NCBI RefSeq assembly: GCF_035207705.1
Contig: NZ_CP128187.1
Coordinates: forward strand, 3,410,001 to 3,474,000
From: Maribacter sp. BPC-D8
GTDB lineage: Bacteria; Bacteroidota; Bacteroidia; Flavobacteriales; Flavobacteriaceae
Length of the DNA: 64,000 nucleotides
Direction of reading: 5' to 3'
Part shown: one piece after another, positions 54,884 to 62,796 of the stretch
Numbering within the stretch: position 1 is the stretch's first letter
How the letters are laid out: each line of letters starts with the position of its first letter
Program-made: the position numbers and the translations under genes
Notes under the pieces: generated by a model
Databases searched by the model: none
What the model saw: the letters and a program-made list of their open reading frames with translations, nothing else
Told to the model about the DNA's origin: nothing

Positions 54884-54952
54884 AACAGTATTCTTTAGTG
54901 TTTCTAAAGCTACTTACGGAAAATGTTTTTTGAGGTTTGGTTTTTAGAAAGA

Positions 54953-56329
54953 TTAAACCAAATTCTTATTGATCTCTTTTCTCAAGTAATACCCAGTAAC
55001 AATAGTTGCAAGTACATCTGCAATGGGGAAGGAAATCCACACGCCTAATTCACCAAGGTAATTAGGTAGTATTAAGATTAAAGGAATAAAGAAAAAGCCT
55101 TGTCGGCATAAGGTTAATAACAAAGCTGGTACAGCCTTACCAATTGCTTGAAAGTAAGCGGCACCAATAAGTTGTAGTGCAATGATCGGTGTTGCTGCAA
55201 ACACCCAACGCATGGCTGACGGAGTGTTTTCTAGAACAAAGGCATTCGTAGCAAGTTCTAGCGCAGTCATATCTGGTTTATTACTTAAAAAGAGTCCCGC
55301 AATATCTGCCGGAAAAATCATGAGTCCCGTGAAAACTACCGTCGCTAATATAGCAGCATATTTTATGGCAGTATATATAGATTCTTTTACCCTATCATAC
55401 TTTCCCGCACCGTAATTAAATCCTGCAATAGGTAAAAAGCCTTGTGTAACACCAAATACAGGAAAAAGGGCAAACATCAACATTCTGCCTATTATGGCGT
55501 AAACAGCTACCATAGCTTCACCTCCTAAATCAAAAAGAATATTGTTCATCAGTAAATAAATGACGCTTACTACTGCTTGTCTAGATAAGGTTACAAACCC
55601 TAAAGAACTAATTTCCTTAATAATCGAAAAGTCGATTCTGAAATACTGTGCATTCAGTTTTAATTCTGAATTCTTAGAAAGAAAAAAGTATAAGATATAA
55701 CTGAAACACAAAAAGTAACTTATTGTAGTTGCCCAAGCGGCACCTTCCATTCCGTAGTCCAATACATTAATAAATAGATAATCTAAGACCAGATTACCAA
55801 TTGACGGAATAATCATCGCTATCATGGCAAACTTAGGCTTGCCTTCTGCTCTAATTACAGTGTTACCCATCATGTTAAGTGCTAAAAACGGCACACCATA
55901 CAATACAATTACATAGTAGATTTTAGCGAGCTCGAAAATAGAACCTTTACCACCAAAAGCTGGTATTAGGGTATCTACGAAAGTTAGCCCTACTGCCACC
56001 ATAATGACAGTAATCAGTATGGTAAACGAAATTTGATTACCAAAAGTTCGCAGTGCCTTTTCTTTATTATTAGCACCTAATGCACGCGAAATAATACTCG
56101 CACCGCCAATACCAATTGCCATACCTAAAGCACCAATAAAAAAGGAAATTGGCAGCACAACATTAATTGCGGCAATGGCAATAGAACCGATCCAATTACC
56201 CACAAAAATGGAATCTACCAGAACATTCAACGACATTACCAGTATGCCTATACTGGCAGGTAGCGCTTGTTTTATAAGCAAACTTGATATAGAATCCGTG
56301 CCCAGTTGTTCTGCGGAAACGTTTGCCAT
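54953..56329 (-). CDS. MATE family efflux transporter
   Basis: A 458-residue inner-membrane exporter of the multidrug and toxic compound extrusion family with about 12 helices. The N-terminal repeat LLIKQALPASIGILVMSLNVLVDS and the segments GGASIISRALGANNKE and GVTQGFLPIAGFNYGAGKYD match both halves of MATE proteins. It couples export of drugs or metabolites to Na+ or H+ entry. The gene is followed by a small membrane protein gene on the same strand. Confidence 0.93.
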   Translation of the reverse strand: MANVSAEQLGTDSISSLLIKQALPASIGILVMSLNVLVDSIFVGNWIGSIAIAAINVVLPISFFIGALGMAIGIGGASIISRALGANNKEKALRTFGNQISFTILITVIMVAVGLTFVDTLIPAFGGKGSIFELAKIYYVIVLYGVPFLALNMMGNTVIRAEGKPKFAMIAMIIPSIGNLVLDYLFINVLDYGMEGAAWATTISYFLCFSYILYFFLSKNSELKLNAQYFRIDFSIIKEISSLGFVTLSRQAVVSVIYLLMNNILFDLGGEAMVAVYAIIGRMLMFALFPVFGVTQGFLPIAGFNYGAGKYDRVKESIYTAIKYAAILATVVFTGLMIFPADIAGLFLSNKPDMTALELATNAFVLENTPSAMRWVFAATPIIALQLIGAAYFQAIGKAVPALLLTLCRQGFFFIPLILILPNYLGELGVWISFPIADVLATIVTGYYLRKEINKNLV

Positions 56330-56423
56330 CTTTTAAATTTTATTTATTTAATTCTACTTCACTTCAAAAAGCAAAATATCTAAGCGTTTTATGAGACTAA
56401 TAAACTACTTTAAACAATACGCT

Positions 56424-57467
56424 TTATGTGCTTGGTGCTACATCTAACTTATCAGTAGTTTGCCAATCATTAACCCACTTCGCCATTACCTTCACCCAAG
56501 TGTCATTATCGTTCATACATGGAATATGCTTGTATTCAACACCACCAGCTTCCATAAACTGCTCTTTACCTTCCATTGCAATTTCTTCCAATGTTTCTAA
56601 ACAATCACTTACAAATGCAGGTGTTATAACGGCTAACTTTTTCTTGCCTTCTTTTGCTAAGCGCTCAAATTCAAAATCAGTATAAGGCTTCAACCATGGG
56701 TCACCAGCTAAACGTGATTGAAATGAAGAACTCACTTGCTCTTCTTTTAATCCTAAATATGCTTTTACCATTTCTGTAGTATCATAAACTTGGTGTCTGT
56801 AACATGTATTATGCGCAACAGAATTTACGTTACAACATGTGCCATCAATTTTACAATGAAAACTGGTAGGGTCACTTTTACGAATATGACGCTCAGGAAT
56901 ACCGTGATATGAAAACAAAATATGGTCGTAGTCAAAACCTTCTAGTCCGTCTTTTATACTTTCTGAAAGCGCTTTAATAAACTCCGGATGCTTATAAAAA
57001 GCGGGTAGCGTCGTAATTTTCATTTCAGGAAAGCCTTCTTTTTGCTCTTCTAACACTTTTACAACTACCGTTTCAAAACTAGACATCGCATAATGTGGAT
57101 ATAACGGAACTAAAAGTACATCGTCAACACCTTTATCTTTTAATTCTTGCATTGCCTTTTTAATAGACATGGTGCCATAACGCATACCTAAAGCCACTGG
57201 CATTTCGGTCTGTGTTTTTAATTTATTAGAGAAACGCTCTGATATAACCACTAACGGAGAACCTTCTTCCCACCATATTTTAGCATACGCTTGGGCAGAT
57301 TTCTTTGGTCTAGTCTGCAAAATTATTCCTCTTACCAGAATAGTTCTTAACCATTTAGGAGCGTCAATTACACGCTCATCCATTAAAAATTCATCTAAAT
57401 AGGGCTTAACATCTTTTGCTGTAGGACTTTCTGGAGAACCCAAATTGACCAATAATATACCTTTCAT
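56424..57467 (-). CDS. hemH: Ferrochelatase
   Basis: Inserts Fe2+ into protoporphyrin IX, giving haem b. The protein starts at ATG 57467 (KGILLVNLGSPESPTAKD), giving 347 residues, the standard length; the frame runs 32 codons further upstream without similarity. Catalytic features are the histidine in ILFSYHGIPERHIRKSDP and the glutamate in CLETLEEIAMEG. A CKIDGTCC segment with further cysteines suggests a [2Fe-2S] cluster-type variant, but this is only a reading of the cysteines. HemJ is encoded 10 kb away. Confidence 0.95.
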   Translation of the reverse strand: MKGILLVNLGSPESPTAKDVKPYLDEFLMDERVIDAPKWLRTILVRGIILQTRPKKSAQAYAKIWWEEGSPLVVISERFSNKLKTQTEMPVALGMRYGTMSIKKAMQELKDKGVDDVLLVPLYPHYAMSSFETVVVKVLEEQKEGFPEMKITTLPAFYKHPEFIKALSESIKDGLEGFDYDHILFSYHGIPERHIRKSDPTSFHCKIDGTCCNVNSVAHNTCYRHQVYDTTEMVKAYLGLKEEQVSSSFQSRLAGDPWLKPYTDFEFERLAKEGKKKLAVITPAFVSDCLETLEEIAMEGKEQFMEAGGVEYKHIPCMNDNDTWVKVMAKWVNDWQTTDKLDVAPST

Positions 57468-57643
57468 AGCGTATGTGTTTATTATTTGATTGCAAAAATA
57501 ACACATGCAAATCGATGATATTTTAATTTTTGGCAATAGTTTTTCTATACTCTCATAAAGCAATCTAATAACTGACCAATTAATTTTTAGTACTGTTTAA
57601 TTTTAGTAAGTTGTAATTCGTCAAAAACTATAACACTTTTACA

Positions 57644-58714
57644 ATGAATACTTTTTTTGATACTGTTCCTAAAAGTGCCCTATACTTATTTCTAGCTACT
57701 ACCTTAGGTGTTCTTATTGCATATTGGATTGTTTCATACTTTATTAAAAAATATGGCAAGGATCCAAAATATCTATTGCCCAATGGAGCGTTTAGAAAAA
57801 TTAGTCGACCCATTTTATTTATATTCCTTTCAATATTAATTCGCTCACAATCTTTACGTACGCTATTTCAAGTAGAACATCATGAATATTGGTTTAAAAA
57901 AGCGAGTACTATTCTATTTATCATCTCTGTAACCTGGCTACTGCTTAATTTATTGAAAATAGCAAAAAGTATAGTCGTCAAAAACTATGACGTCAATGTC
58001 AAAAACAATTTAAAAGCACGTCAAATATACACGCAGTTCAATATTCTAGAGCGCATATTTATGATTACCATAATCATATTAGCAGCAGGCGCGGTATTAA
58101 TGAGCTTTGAAAGTATACGAGAATTGGGTGTAAGTATTTTTGCATCGGCAGGTGTAGCGGGTATCATTATCGGTTTCTCTGCACAAAAAATGATTGGTAC
58201 TGTATTGGCAGGTATTCAAATTGCCATTGCGCAACCGATTAAAATAGATGATGTAGTTATTGTTGAAGGAGAATGGGGTCGTATTGAAGAAATAACATTG
58301 ACCTACGTGGTAGTGAAAATCTGGGACAAAAGAAGGTTGATTGTACCCACGCCCTATTTCATTGAAAAACCCTTTCAAAACTGGACCAAGACTTCATCTG
58401 ATATTTTAGGGACTGTGTTTCTCTATACCGATTACAACGTGTCTTTTGATGCTTTGCGAGAAGAATTGACCAAAATCTTAGAAAATACAGATCTTTGGGA
58501 CAAAGAAGTAAACGTACTACAAGTAACAGAGAGTAAGCAAAACTGTGTTGAAATAAGAGCTCTTATGAGCGCAAAAGATTCCCCTACCGCTTGGGATTTA
58601 CGTGTACTTGTTCGTGAAAAACTGATTACATTTTTACAACAGAACTACCCAGAGAGCATTGCGAGAAATAGGGTTTTACTTGAAAAATCTACAGAAGAGA
58701 ATAACAATTCATAA
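57644..58714 (+). CDS. MscS family mechanosensitive ion channel
   Basis: A 356-residue inner-membrane channel that opens under membrane tension to release solutes. It has about four N-terminal helices, and the pore helix and beta domain are clear: GVSIFASAGVAGIIIGFSAQ is the TM3 region, followed by GTVLAGIQIAIAQPIKIDDVV and the beta-domain segment EGEWGRIEEITLTYV. It is preceded by a TTTAATTTTAG-like AT-rich leader, and the AAA+ gene lies 84 bp downstream on the same strand. Confidence 0.92.
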   Translation: MNTFFDTVPKSALYLFLATTLGVLIAYWIVSYFIKKYGKDPKYLLPNGAFRKISRPILFIFLSILIRSQSLRTLFQVEHHEYWFKKASTILFIISVTWLLLNLLKIAKSIVVKNYDVNVKNNLKARQIYTQFNILERIFMITIIILAAGAVLMSFESIRELGVSIFASAGVAGIIIGFSAQKMIGTVLAGIQIAIAQPIKIDDVVIVEGEWGRIEEITLTYVVVKIWDKRRLIVPTPYFIEKPFQNWTKTSSDILGTVFLYTDYNVSFDALREELTKILENTDLWDKEVNVLQVTESKQNCVEIRALMSAKDSPTAWDLRVLVREKLITFLQQNYPESIARNRVLLEKSTEENNNS

Positions 58715-58798
58715 TTTAGCCGCACCTTCTGTAATTTCAAAAAAATAAAACACTTACGTTTTTAAGTACTAAATTCATATTTAATTAATCATTATTCC

Positions 58799-60268
58799 GT
58801 GAATAACCATACCAACCCTACAACAATAACACCTCAATTAATTGACACTTTAAAAATAGAAGGAAATAAAATTTTAAACTCCTGTAAGGCTTTAAATAGA
58901 AATACAAAATTTAGACCAGGTGTAAAATCGATCACTCATAAAGAATACCATAATATTGACTACACTGCTCAAAATATTATATTATTTGACCTTCTAAAAA
59001 TATACCACTTCTTTGCTTCTACCAACGAGAACACCTCATTAACTAGCAAATTCATATTAATTTACATCTATGAAAAGCTACAAGGAAAAGATCTTTCTGA
59101 GAATTATAATTCTAAGATTCTTCAGCAGCTACCCTCATCTAAACTCTTCGATAAAAATATTGAGGTAATTGAAAATATTTCTTTTTTTCAACCTATAAAT
59201 GACATTAACGAAGAATTTTCTTCAAGTATAATATTAAAAAAAATAAACAGTAATGAGTTTCTAAATATTGCATCGTTTTTAAATAGAATGGCATTATTAA
59301 TGGCTCAATCAGACGGTAAAGTTTCTAAAGAAGAAAAAGATGTACTCGCTACTATTTCAAATAAAATAAACAACCCTAAACTACATATAGCGAATTCAAA
59401 ATATGAAGATGTGCCAATCGATGACACATTAGAAAAGGTGATGACCGAGCTACATGAGCTTATCGGACTTGAGGCTATTAAAGAAAATGTCGAGAATTTA
59501 ACCAACTTTTTAAAAGTACAAAAGTTACGTAAAGAGAACGGACTAAAAGTAAGTCAAAACTCCTTACACACCGTATTTATGGGACCTCCTGGAACAGGAA
59601 AAACGACCATTGCTCGAATGTTAGGTAGAATTTTCAAGCATTTAGGATATTTAAAAAGAGGTCATTTAGTGGAAACTGATCGATCAGGTTTGGTCGCTGG
59701 TTATGTTGGGCAAACTGCAATTAAAACTGATGAAATTATAAGCGCCGCTACCGATGGCGTTCTATTTATAGACGAAGCATATTCCCTAACTTCTGGAGGA
59801 TTAAATGATTTTGGCTCAGAAGCAATCGAAGTACTCTTAAAACGAATGGAAGATTTAAGAGAGAATCTAGTTGTAGTAGTCGCGGGTTATCCCGACGAAA
59901 TGGAAACCTTCATTCAATCGAACCCTGGTTTACAATCTCGATTTAATAGATATTTTACCTTCGAACATTACAAACCTGAAACATTATTAGAAATCTTCAA
60001 ATTAATCGCTAACAAAGCCGATTTTAAACTTACAGAAGATGCAGAAGATAAAATTTCAGAAATTATTACCAGAGTATATGAAAAGAAACATCGTGGGTTT
60101 GGTAATGCCCGTACCATGCGTAATCTTTTTGAAAAAATAATTGAACAACAAGCAAATAGAATTGTGCTTCTTGATTCGATTACCGAAAATATTTTAATAA
60201 CCATAACTGAACCAGACGTTCCTGAAATTTTAAAAACGGTAAAAGACATCCTTGTTTTTAATGATTGA
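58799..60268 (+). CDS. TerB-like/AAA+ ATPase (CbbX/SpoVK type)
   Basis: A 489-residue cytoplasmic ATPase. GTG at 58799 is the only usable start, since an in-frame stop lies 34 bp upstream and no ATG is near. Residues about 160-192 (LNRMALLMAQSDGKVSKEEK) resemble the acidic TerB-like metal-binding helices. The AAA+ core has Walker A GPPGTGKTT (263-271), the CbbX-like pore loop SGLVAGYVGQTA, Walker B VLFIDEAY (321-328) and an arginine-finger candidate in GLQSRF (R381). It is not a Rubisco activase here, as no Rubisco is present. It is first of a run of at least five genes with short spacing. Confidence 0.88.
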   Translation: MNNHTNPTTITPQLIDTLKIEGNKILNSCKALNRNTKFRPGVKSITHKEYHNIDYTAQNIILFDLLKIYHFFASTNENTSLTSKFILIYIYEKLQGKDLSENYNSKILQQLPSSKLFDKNIEVIENISFFQPINDINEEFSSSIILKKINSNEFLNIASFLNRMALLMAQSDGKVSKEEKDVLATISNKINNPKLHIANSKYEDVPIDDTLEKVMTELHELIGLEAIKENVENLTNFLKVQKLRKENGLKVSQNSLHTVFMGPPGTGKTTIARMLGRIFKHLGYLKRGHLVETDRSGLVAGYVGQTAIKTDEIISAATDGVLFIDEAYSLTSGGLNDFGSEAIEVLLKRMEDLRENLVVVVAGYPDEMETFIQSNPGLQSRFNRYFTFEHYKPETLLEIFKLIANKADFKLTEDAEDKISEIITRVYEKKHRGFGNARTMRNLFEKIIEQQANRIVLLDSITENILITITEPDVPEILKTVKDILVFND

Positions 60269-60284
60269 TAATTAAATAAAAAAA

Positions 60285-60785
60285 ATGACCACACAAGACC
60301 TAATTGATTGGTTTGGTAACAACCATATTTTCGCTATCGCTTATTTTGCAGTAATAATTATAGTTGCCTTACTATCAAATGTACTAGTAAATAGAACTAA
60401 CATTTCAAATGTTAAATATGTAATGTCAGTTTTGGTTTATGGTGTTACCATCCCTGGTGTTTTGGCAATTTTACTCATTCTTTATAGTATATTATTTTTA
60501 GGTGCCAGTATACTAAATGTAAATATCGTTGCTCACTTTTTACCAATAGTAGCAATGATTATCACCTTATTTATTTTAAGTAGAAAAGTAAAAATGTCTC
60601 AGCTACCTGGTTTTGGTAAACTATCGAGCCTTATTATATTAATTTCTATAGTATTCATGTTGATTTTTGTACTTCAGCGAACTTATTTCGGAGTTATAAT
60701 TTTAGGCGGCTTTACCCAAGTACTTGTAGTTTTTGCCGTTTTATTTATTATTCTAAAAATAGCATGGTCCAAATTGAGTAAATAA
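60285..60785 (+). CDS. Four-helix membrane protein of unknown function
   Basis: A 166-residue inner-membrane protein with four to five hydrophobic helices (FAIAYFAVIIIVALLSNVLV, YGVTIPGVLAILLILYSILF, HFLPIVAMIITLFIL, VIILGGFTQVLVVFAVLFII). No family was recognised. It starts 16 bp after the AAA+ gene stop, so the two are probably co-transcribed, and it could be a membrane partner of that ATPase. Confidence 0.75.
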   Translation: MTTQDLIDWFGNNHIFAIAYFAVIIIVALLSNVLVNRTNISNVKYVMSVLVYGVTIPGVLAILLILYSILFLGASILNVNIVAHFLPIVAMIITLFILSRKVKMSQLPGFGKLSSLIILISIVFMLIFVLQRTYFGVIILGGFTQVLVVFAVLFIILKIAWSKLSK

Positions 60786-60952
60786 CAGGCTAATTGTAAC
60801 AAAAATTCATTTGAGGCTACATATAATAGTAACAACTATTTAGCGTTAGCAAAGTACCAAACGTTATTGAAAGACTATAATTACTAAAAAATACATAAAT
60901 TTAGACCTACATTTCTTGTAAGGGAAAGATTTTATCAACCAAACCCGTTTTA

Positions 60953-61639
60953 ATGGCAAAAGAAAAATTTAATTGGAAAGCACTTTTTGTAAATGATGAA
61001 AATTCATCAATAGAGAAAGAAATAATTCCTGAAGAAGAAGAGAAAACAATTTCCTTTCCATCGGATTCTAATCCCAAACCAAAAAATAAATACCCACCCA
61101 AACCTAGAACACAAACGGCTGTAGACAACTCAATACTGGGCAAAGTAGTTGAAATGTATGAATCTGGTTTTGACTCTTTAAACAAACCCGGATACGACTT
61201 TTACGAATTTTTCAAAGCAATAAAGTCAGTAGGCAAGAATGATTCTTCTGTTTACCAAATGGCCTTTTCTATGGCTAAAGGTATCGATGCGAATGTTTCG
61301 AAAGAGTCTCTTTTAGAACAGTCTAACTTTTATATTCAAGAAATAGACAAAGTTCATCAGCAATATCACGGTAAAGGGCAATCTAAAAAAACCACTATCC
61401 AGAATGGTTTAAAGAGTAAAAAAGAAAGTCTAACTTCTGAAATTTCAGAATTAGATAATAAAATTTCTGAATTACAGATACAGTTAAGCAACAAAAAAAA
61501 TCAATTACAATCGATTGATTCTGATTTGATAAAAGACATTTCAGATGTAGAACAAAAAATCGTGGCTAACAATTTGGCAAGAACCAAAATTCTTGATACA
61601 ATCAATGTAGTAATTGAAGGAATAAAAAACAATCTATAA
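60953..61639 (+). CDS. Soluble coiled-coil protein of unknown function
   Basis: A 228-residue protein without signal or membrane segment. The N-terminal 65 residues are acidic and proline-rich; a helical globular region (VVEMYESGFDSLNKPGYDFYEF to about residue 150) follows. Residues about 150-228 form a strong coiled coil (KESLTSEISELDNKISELQ and LIKDISDVEQKIVANNLA). It is 167 bp after the membrane protein and 9 bp before the next gene. No family is recognised. Confidence 0.72.
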   Translation: MAKEKFNWKALFVNDENSSIEKEIIPEEEEKTISFPSDSNPKPKNKYPPKPRTQTAVDNSILGKVVEMYESGFDSLNKPGYDFYEFFKAIKSVGKNDSSVYQMAFSMAKGIDANVSKESLLEQSNFYIQEIDKVHQQYHGKGQSKKTTIQNGLKSKKESLTSEISELDNKISELQIQLSNKKNQLQSIDSDLIKDISDVEQKIVANNLARTKILDTINVVIEGIKNNL

Positions 61640-61648
61640 CAGAATAGA

Positions 61649-62770
61649 ATGAACACAGCAGAATCAAAAAGTCACATTCTCGATTTACCGATTTTAAAAC
61701 ATTTCGATGATGAAAAGGGTGAGATTTCATTAAACCCAAATAATTGGCGTAATGGAGAAAAAGGCTTAAATGCAGCTTTAAAAATCGCTTTATTTGCAGC
61801 ACTTGGCTACGGTGCTTGGGTATATATACTACCTCCGCTATTTACAGCACTTGGGCAGATCATTGCGTTAGCCGGCGTAGCAGTTTTTGTCATATTTTTT
61901 ATTATGATGCTACCCATTATTCTTAAAGGATTAAGAAGAGCAACAAGAAGCATTCATAAATCTTTAATACGTTATGACCCTTTTGGAGAATTACAGGAGC
62001 AAAAAGTAAAGATGCTAAAAAACCGAAAGGTTTTTAAAGAATCTAAAGCAAAGATAAAGGCTCTAAAAAGCAATATGGAAGCGGAGTCTTATAAAGCTGA
62101 AAAAGAGTCAAAAGAATATCAGTCCAGAGTAGTTTCTCTACAAAAACAAGCCCAGAAGTTAAAAACTGAAATGGAGCGTATAGTAGGAGAGCGCGGGTCG
62201 GCAGGCAAAGACACTGATGAATATGTTGAGTTACATAGTAGTTTAGCAAAAAAGTTATCAGAATCGCAACGCGTAACGCACCAGCTAGAGCAGAGTAAAA
62301 GTTTTATTCAGAAATATGGCAGTAGAGCACATGTTATGGGTAAACTAGACCGTAAGTTAACTTTGGCCGGCACTGCTATTGATATTAAAATATCTGATTT
62401 TGAAGTTACTATTCAAATGTTAGAAAAAGAGTATGCTTTCGCAAAATCTGCAAAAGAAGCTACTGAAGGCGCAAAATCTGCAATGCATTTTACAAAAGAT
62501 TGGGAACTAGAATACGCTTTAGACGTTATTACAGAGACCATTGCTATGGATATTGCCAGAACTCAAGAAAACCTATCTGACATTGATATGCTAACCAGCA
62601 AATACGATGTTGATAGCGATGAACTATATTCGCAACTTGATACTTTAGCCGATAAAATTAAAACGGGTAAAGATTATGTTCCAGATTCAGGTAAATACAA
62701 CAACCCGAATTACAAATTAACTACTGAAGACAAGCAAGAAAGCGGTGGTTTTGGAAAAATGTTTGACTAA
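61649..62770 (+). CDS. Membrane-anchored coiled-coil protein of unknown function
   Basis: A 373-residue protein. Residues about 43-90 carry two adjacent hydrophobic helices (ALKIALFAALGYGAWVYILP and LGQIIALAGVAVFVIFFI) and the remaining 280 residues are predicted long coiled coil (KSNMEAESYKAEKESKEYQS, SYKAEKES, TIQMLEKEYAFAKSAKEATE). The C-terminus ends in GGFGKMFD. It begins 9 bp after the soluble coiled-coil gene, so the two products may interact. No family is recognised. Confidence 0.73.
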   Translation: MNTAESKSHILDLPILKHFDDEKGEISLNPNNWRNGEKGLNAALKIALFAALGYGAWVYILPPLFTALGQIIALAGVAVFVIFFIMMLPIILKGLRRATRSIHKSLIRYDPFGELQEQKVKMLKNRKVFKESKAKIKALKSNMEAESYKAEKESKEYQSRVVSLQKQAQKLKTEMERIVGERGSAGKDTDEYVELHSSLAKKLSESQRVTHQLEQSKSFIQKYGSRAHVMGKLDRKLTLAGTAIDIKISDFEVTIQMLEKEYAFAKSAKEATEGAKSAMHFTKDWELEYALDVITETIAMDIARTQENLSDIDMLTSKYDVDSDELYSQLDTLADKIKTGKDYVPDSGKYNNPNYKLTTEDKQESGGFGKMFD

Positions 62771-62796
62771 TCATAACTATATAAATACAATTAAAA

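Noticed and set aside
58799..60268. CbbX Rubisco activase
   Set aside because: The AAA+ core is of the CbbX/SpoVK type, but no Rubisco gene is present, the protein has an N-terminal TerB-like extension absent from CbbX, and the neighbours are membrane and coiled-coil proteins.
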